From positions 1 through 64,000 of the forward strand of contig NZ_CANMYE010000010.1 in assembly GCF_947502065.1 (NCBI RefSeq): a stretch of 64,000 bases of DNA, written 5' to 3'. The position numbers and the translations under genes were made by a program. Positions within the stretch are counted from its first letter, which is position 1; the number at the start of each line of letters is the position of its first letter. The notes beneath the pieces are model-generated. The model made no database searches and was not told the DNA's origin. It saw nothing but the letters and a program-made list of their open reading frames with translations. Of the stretch, positions 60,502 through 64,000 are shown piece after piece. This DNA comes from an uncultured Pseudoteredinibacter sp. GTDB taxonomy: Bacteria; Pseudomonadota; Gammaproteobacteria; Pseudomonadales; Cellvibrionaceae.

Positions 60502-62631
60502 TTAAAAGTTTTTAGTGACCGATAAACCATAGGTGCGTGGCATACCGCTAATGGAAGGCGCAGTGAGAATGCTACCAAAAGCGAATGAATGCACTAGGTA
60601 CTCTTCGTCGGCCAAGTTTTTACCCCATAGTGTGAAGCTCAAGCTATCGTCAACATTGTAGATAACACTTCCGTCAATTAAGTCATAAGCTGGGATTGAA
60701 GCATAAGCTGTATTTTGTGGATCTTGGAACGCTTCGTCTTTATGTCGATAATCAGCGCGGAACTCTAAGCTCGATACATCGCCTAATGGCACTTCATAAG
60801 CGGCCGCTAAGGTGTAGGATTTCTTAGGAGCGTTACGCGTATAGTTACCGATTACGCTGCTATCTTGAATGTAGTCATCATAAGTCGATTCGATATAAGC
60901 CCCGCTGGCAGTCAAAGTAAGGTTCTCGACTGGAATCCAGGTTAGATCAAACTCGATGCCCTTCGAAGTAACTTCAGCGGCGTTCTGGGTAACGGATACT
61001 GGTAAGCCATCAACGTCTAGGGTTAATAACTCTTGGTAATCTTCAAAACCCGAATGGAAGATGGATACGTTGGCTCGCAAGGTGTCATCCAGTAAATCGG
61101 CTTTTACGCCCACTTCATAAGACAAAGCTTTTTCAGGATTAAACGCTGTGGTGGCGATTTGTGGGCTGTCTGGCTGACCTTGGTAGCCGCCACTCTTATA
61201 GCCTGTAGCAACAGAACCATAGATCATCGCGGAGTCATTCACATGGTAAGACAGTACAGCCTTGTAGGTCGGTTCCGACCAGCTGTCGCCAGCGGTAACA
61301 TCAAAGTTTTCATTGACCAAAATAATGCCGCGGCCAATAGCGCGAATATCCTTCTCATCACGAGAAAAACGAGCACCTAAGGTTAGGTCTAGGTTGTCTT
61401 GAAGTTGGTAGTTCAGCTCACCAAATATAGCGTAGCTGGTTACATCAGCTTCTACTTCGGTGTAATCAACAGGTAGACGTCTAACCTGGAATTCTTCGAC
61501 GCGATTGGTTTGCTCATTAGAATAGAATGCGCCAATTACCCAGTGATTGATATTTTCGGTAGAGCCTGAAATGCGGAATTCTTGACTGAACTGATCACCG
61601 TCTTCAACGACATCATTAAATAAAACCAGTAGCGCTTCAGGAATATTTTGCGCGCCGACGATCTCAGTATCTTCCGCCCAGTTGTTGTTGCGATATGAGG
61701 AGATCGAAAGGAAGTCTACGTCGTCATTGCTCCAGTTAAAGCGTACGCTACCGCCCCAAAGTTCGCGATCTTGTTTGCCGTCTTCATCGATGGCAACTTT
61801 GTAATGGTCACCAACGGTTTGGTCAAACGGTGAGGTATCGGCTAGGCGAGTAGTGGTTAAACCGCGTGGCTTACGGCCTACACCATTACCAAAGTCATTG
61901 GAGTAGTCAGCCGAAAATACGATATTGGCTTGATCGTTGATATCCCAGCGTAATCGGCCGCGAACAGCGGTGGTGTTTTTATTGGAAAGATCGTTACCTG
62001 TGACGACGTTTTCGATATGTCCGTCACGCTCTATATCAGAAATAGAAAAGCTGGCTGCCACGCTATCGCTTAGTGGTCCACTTATGTAGGCATCTATGCT
62101 GCGCTGGCTTAGGTTACCCACACCGGCGCGCACCTTGGCGGTAAACTCGTCGCTAGGCATTTTGGTAACGATATTAATCGCGCCACCTGAGGCGTTCTTG
62201 CCAAATAGTGTACCTTGAGGTCCACGCAACACTTCTACACGCTCTAGATCGAACAGCTCCATGCTAGCGCCTGAGGCGCGGCCCATATAGACGTCATCTA
62301 CATAGACAACGACGGAAGAATCTCCACCTGGGCCTTCTTCATTTGAGCCGATGCCACGAATGTAAATTTGTGGCTGACCGGCGTTAAATTGGCCCATTGC
62401 TAAACCTGGCGCGCGCTGAGCGATTTCGCCGATTTCACTAATATTGCCTTTCGATAGCGCTTCGGCATCAAATGCAGCTACGGAAATCGGGGTTTCTTGC
62501 AGATTGGTTTCTCGTTTTTGGGCTGTAACCACAACTTCTTCCAAAGTACCTTGGGCTAGAGCCGCTGAGCTAAGGCTAGTACTAAGGCAAATCGCTGTGA
62601 ATAGAGCACTTGGGGAGGTCTTAAGTGACAT
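60502..62631 (-). CDS. TonB-dependent outer-membrane receptor
   Basis: A 709-aa receptor. The signal peptide is residues 1-26 (LAQ), followed by a TonB box (EEVVVTAQ). The plug domain (about 45-165) carries YIRGIG and VEVLRGPQGTLFGKNASGGAIN. A 22-strand beta-barrel ends in the aromatic GLSVTKNF, correct for outer-membrane assembly. It takes up a substrate powered by TonB-ExbBD. It resembles the iron-complex group in general form, but the substrate is unknown. The neighbouring amidohydrolase on the same strand may act on the imported compound. Confidence 0.95.
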   Translation of the reverse strand: MSLKTSPSALFTAICLSTSLSSAALAQGTLEEVVVTAQKRETNLQETPISVAAFDAEALSKGNISEIGEIAQRAPGLAMGQFNAGQPQIYIRGIGSNEEGPGGDSSVVVYVDDVYMGRASGASMELFDLERVEVLRGPQGTLFGKNASGGAINIVTKMPSDEFTAKVRAGVGNLSQRSIDAYISGPLSDSVAASFSISDIERDGHIENVVTGNDLSNKNTTAVRGRLRWDINDQANIVFSADYSNDFGNGVGRKPRGLTTTRLADTSPFDQTVGDHYKVAIDEDGKQDRELWGGSVRFNWSNDDVDFLSISSYRNNNWAEDTEIVGAQNIPEALLVLFNDVVEDGDQFSQEFRISGSTENINHWVIGAFYSNEQTNRVEEFQVRRLPVDYTEVEADVTSYAIFGELNYQLQDNLDLTLGARFSRDEKDIRAIGRGIILVNENFDVTAGDSWSEPTYKAVLSYHVNDSAMIYGSVATGYKSGGYQGQPDSPQIATTAFNPEKALSYEVGVKADLLDDTLRANVSIFHSGFEDYQELLTLDVDGLPVSVTQNAAEVTSKGIEFDLTWIPVENLTLTASGAYIESTYDDYIQDSSVIGNYTRNAPKKSYTLAAAYEVPLGDVSSLEFRADYRHKDEAFQDPQNTAYASIPAYDLIDGSVIYNVDDSLSFTLWGKNLADEEYLVHSFAFGSILTAPSISGMPRTYGLSVTKNF

Positions 62632-62779
62632 GGTGTTCTCTCCGCTTATTTTTTTTATCAGTGAGTAAAAATACTTATTAAGTATGATGCAGTTTTTCAG
62701 ACAGCTCTCAAGCTGTCAAGGAAAAATAAGGGTTATTACTTATTTTTACATTGGGAGTAGTTTTATAGCGAAAATGGCA

Positions 62780-62808
62780 CAAAGCAAGCAAATGTCTTGC
62801 TTGCTTTG
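62780..62808 (-). terminator. 12-bp-stem hairpin after the amidohydrolase gene
   Basis: CAAAGCAAGCAA and TTGCTTGCTTTG pair perfectly around ATGTC, 17 bp past the stop codon on the minus strand. The following sequence is TGCCATTTTC, so the T run is weak. Confidence 0.7.
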
Positions 62809-62824
62809 CGTCAATTTTGAGGGC

Positions 62825-64000
62825 TTAGCGACGGTATACGCTGCGACCTTCTTTAAAGGTTTCTAGAACTTTAAGATCTTTTAGCGCAAGGCTTGAAACA
62901 TTGAGAGGGTTACGGTCCAAAATCACGAGGTCTGCGAGTTTTCCGACTGTGATCGTACCTTTGTAGGATGCCTCTCTGTGTTGTTTGGCCGCATTAATGG
63001 TAATGGCTTGCAATGCTTGGTAAGTGCTGGCTTGTTGATCTTTGCCTAGAGTCTTACCGCTACGCGTTTGTCGTTGGGTGGCGGTCCACAGTAAAAGTGG
63101 CATATCCGGAGGCACAATAGGTGTGTCATTGTGAATGGTATAAGCAATACCCACTGAACTTGCAGATTGCAGTGGACTAATGCGTTTTGCCCGTGTTTTC
63201 CCGAGTACTGAGTCGCGATGCCAATCGCCCCAATAAAATGTATGTGCAACAAAGAATGAAGGGATCACAGCAAGCTCTGGCATGCGTTTGAGCTGATCGT
63301 CGCGTACGGTTTGTGCGTGTATCATGACGCTATCAGGCTGGTGGCTGCCTTGTTCTTTTAATGCAGCAATGGTGTCGAGCATCTGCTCAGCTGCGGCATC
63401 GCCATTGGCATGCAAGATGACTTGCCAGCCTTTGTCATAGTAACTTTTTAAACGCGCCTTTACCTCAGCATCGTTTTGGGTGGCATAGCCGCGATAATCA
63501 CTGTCTTGATTAGCAGGCGGCTCGTGGTAGGGGTGACTGAGCCAGGCAGTTTTACCTTGAGGGGAACCATCCAAAACCATTTTTACACCGGCTATGCGAA
63601 AGCGCTTGTCCTCGGGAGTTCTACCAGGTTGGTATTGCTTAAGACTTAAGTCTGTCCAGTTATCATATGGGTAGGCGATAACATCTAAAGAGAGCAGCCC
63701 TTTGGCATCGGCTTCGCGAAGAAGATCAATTCCGGCGGGATTAGCTGCGCCATCTTGAATCGTCGTTAATCCGTATTGTGCATAATATTGATCAAGTTGA
63801 GCCAGTTTTTTGAGCTGTTCAGATTTACTGGGTTTAGGTAGTTTTTTATAAACAAAGTCGAGCGCTTTTTCTTCGATCACCCCATTAGGTAAACCGCTTT
63901 TTTTATCCCTTTGGATATGACCGCCTTCTGGGTCTTTGCTGTCTTTTGTAATGCCGGCGATTTCCAAGCACTTGCTGTTACAAACTCCAAGATGACCAGA
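62825..64000 (-). CDS. YtcJ-like amidohydrolase, N-terminus beyond the window
   Basis: The visible part is 391 codons of an amidohydrolase-3 (YtcJ) protein; the frame runs open to the window edge with residues SGHLGVCNSKC preceding the ATG-less start. In the family the same stretch (GHxxxVNSKALE.AGI) lies about 150 residues from the N-terminus, so the signal peptide and first metal-binding residues are missing. The visible Asp/His positions include LHANGDAAAEQ, VMIHAQTVRDDQL and IHNDTPIVPP. The C-terminal KLADLVILDRNPLNV is typical. It hydrolyses an unknown amide or cyclic amide; metal-dependent. Confidence 0.88.
   Translation of the reverse strand, partial: SGHLGVCNSKCLEIAGITKDSKDPEGGHIQRDKKSGLPNGVIEEKALDFVYKKLPKPSKSEQLKKLAQLDQYYAQYGLTTIQDGAANPAGIDLLREADAKGLLSLDVIAYPYDNWTDLSLKQYQPGRTPEDKRFRIAGVKMVLDGSPQGKTAWLSHPYHEPPANQDSDYRGYATQNDAEVKARLKSYYDKGWQVILHANGDAAAEQMLDTIAALKEQGSHQPDSVMIHAQTVRDDQLKRMPELAVIPSFFVAHTFYWGDWHRDSVLGKTRAKRISPLQSASSVGIAYTIHNDTPIVPPDMPLLLWTATQRQTRSGKTLGKDQQASTYQALQAITINAAKQHREASYKGTITVGKLADLVILDRNPLNVSSLALKDLKVLETFKEGRSVYRR

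Overview
The window looks like the chromosome of a free-living, probably marine, gammaproteobacterium of the Cellvibrionales type (Cellvibrio, Saccharophagus, Teredinibacter, Simiduia relatives). The evidence is indirect. There is a secreted GH9 cellulase with a very long Thr-Gly linker and aromatic-rich binding modules. A Pseudomonas-like block runs pyrG-kdsA-eno-ftsB-ispD-ispF-truD-pcm-nlpD-rpoS and is followed by fdxA and mutS. TonB-dependent uptake, an omega-amino-acid/mmsA pair and a tail of integron cassettes with about 118-bp attC sites are also present. No rRNA, tRNA, CRISPR array, transposase or prophage gene was recognised.

Layout. 1-4000: the distal end of a chromosomal-integron cassette array. 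Small unrelated genes, all on +, are separated by attC sites; the last is a PhzF-family gene. 4278-6470: small accessory genes (two unknown, a GFA enzyme, a small NTF2-like protein, a GNAT). 6506-9529: a 15-bp tandem repeat, then the GH9 cellulase on -. 9760-10714: a GFA/MarR pair behind a perfect 22-bp-arm palindrome. 10816-15685: beta-alanine/malonate-semialdehyde catabolism (mmsA and omega-transaminase) with a divergent LysR regulator, then a transglutaminase-like protein. 16115-19591: a chemoreceptor followed by a MauG-like dihaem peroxidase, a cupredoxin and a cytochrome c. 19635-21742: a CpxA/CpxR-like pair. 22023-27202: flavodoxin, MATE pump, GNAT-like protein and a secreted MBL-fold hydrolase. 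27303-32140: an acyl-CoA catabolic cluster (RidA, acyl-CoA dehydrogenase, enoyl-CoA hydratase, SDR, two MaoC proteins). 32365-36689: HDOD protein, Lys-rich secreted protein, greB and an S9 peptidase. 36838-53066: tilS and the conserved housekeeping block through rpoS, fdxA and mutS. 53579-60392: a divergent AcnA-like aconitase, a PAS histidine kinase/FixJ-type regulator pair and a GntP-type permease. 60502-64000: a TonB-dependent receptor and a YtcJ-like amidohydrolase cut by the window edge.

Structure outside genes is unusually rich. A dispersed 28-bp palindrome family (GGGGTCAGA...TCTGACCCC) occurs in eight full or near-full copies. Its inner arms vary between copies, mostly in a compensated way, and three copies form a ~120-bp tandem array. 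Two other tandem repeats (15 bp and 23 bp) sit just after genes. An 18-bp repeat lies inside the 5' end of ispF. Several perfect hairpins mark gene ends. The housekeeping block lacks surE between truD and pcm and carries a DUF368 (polyprenyl-phosphate translocase family) gene between pcm and nlpD.
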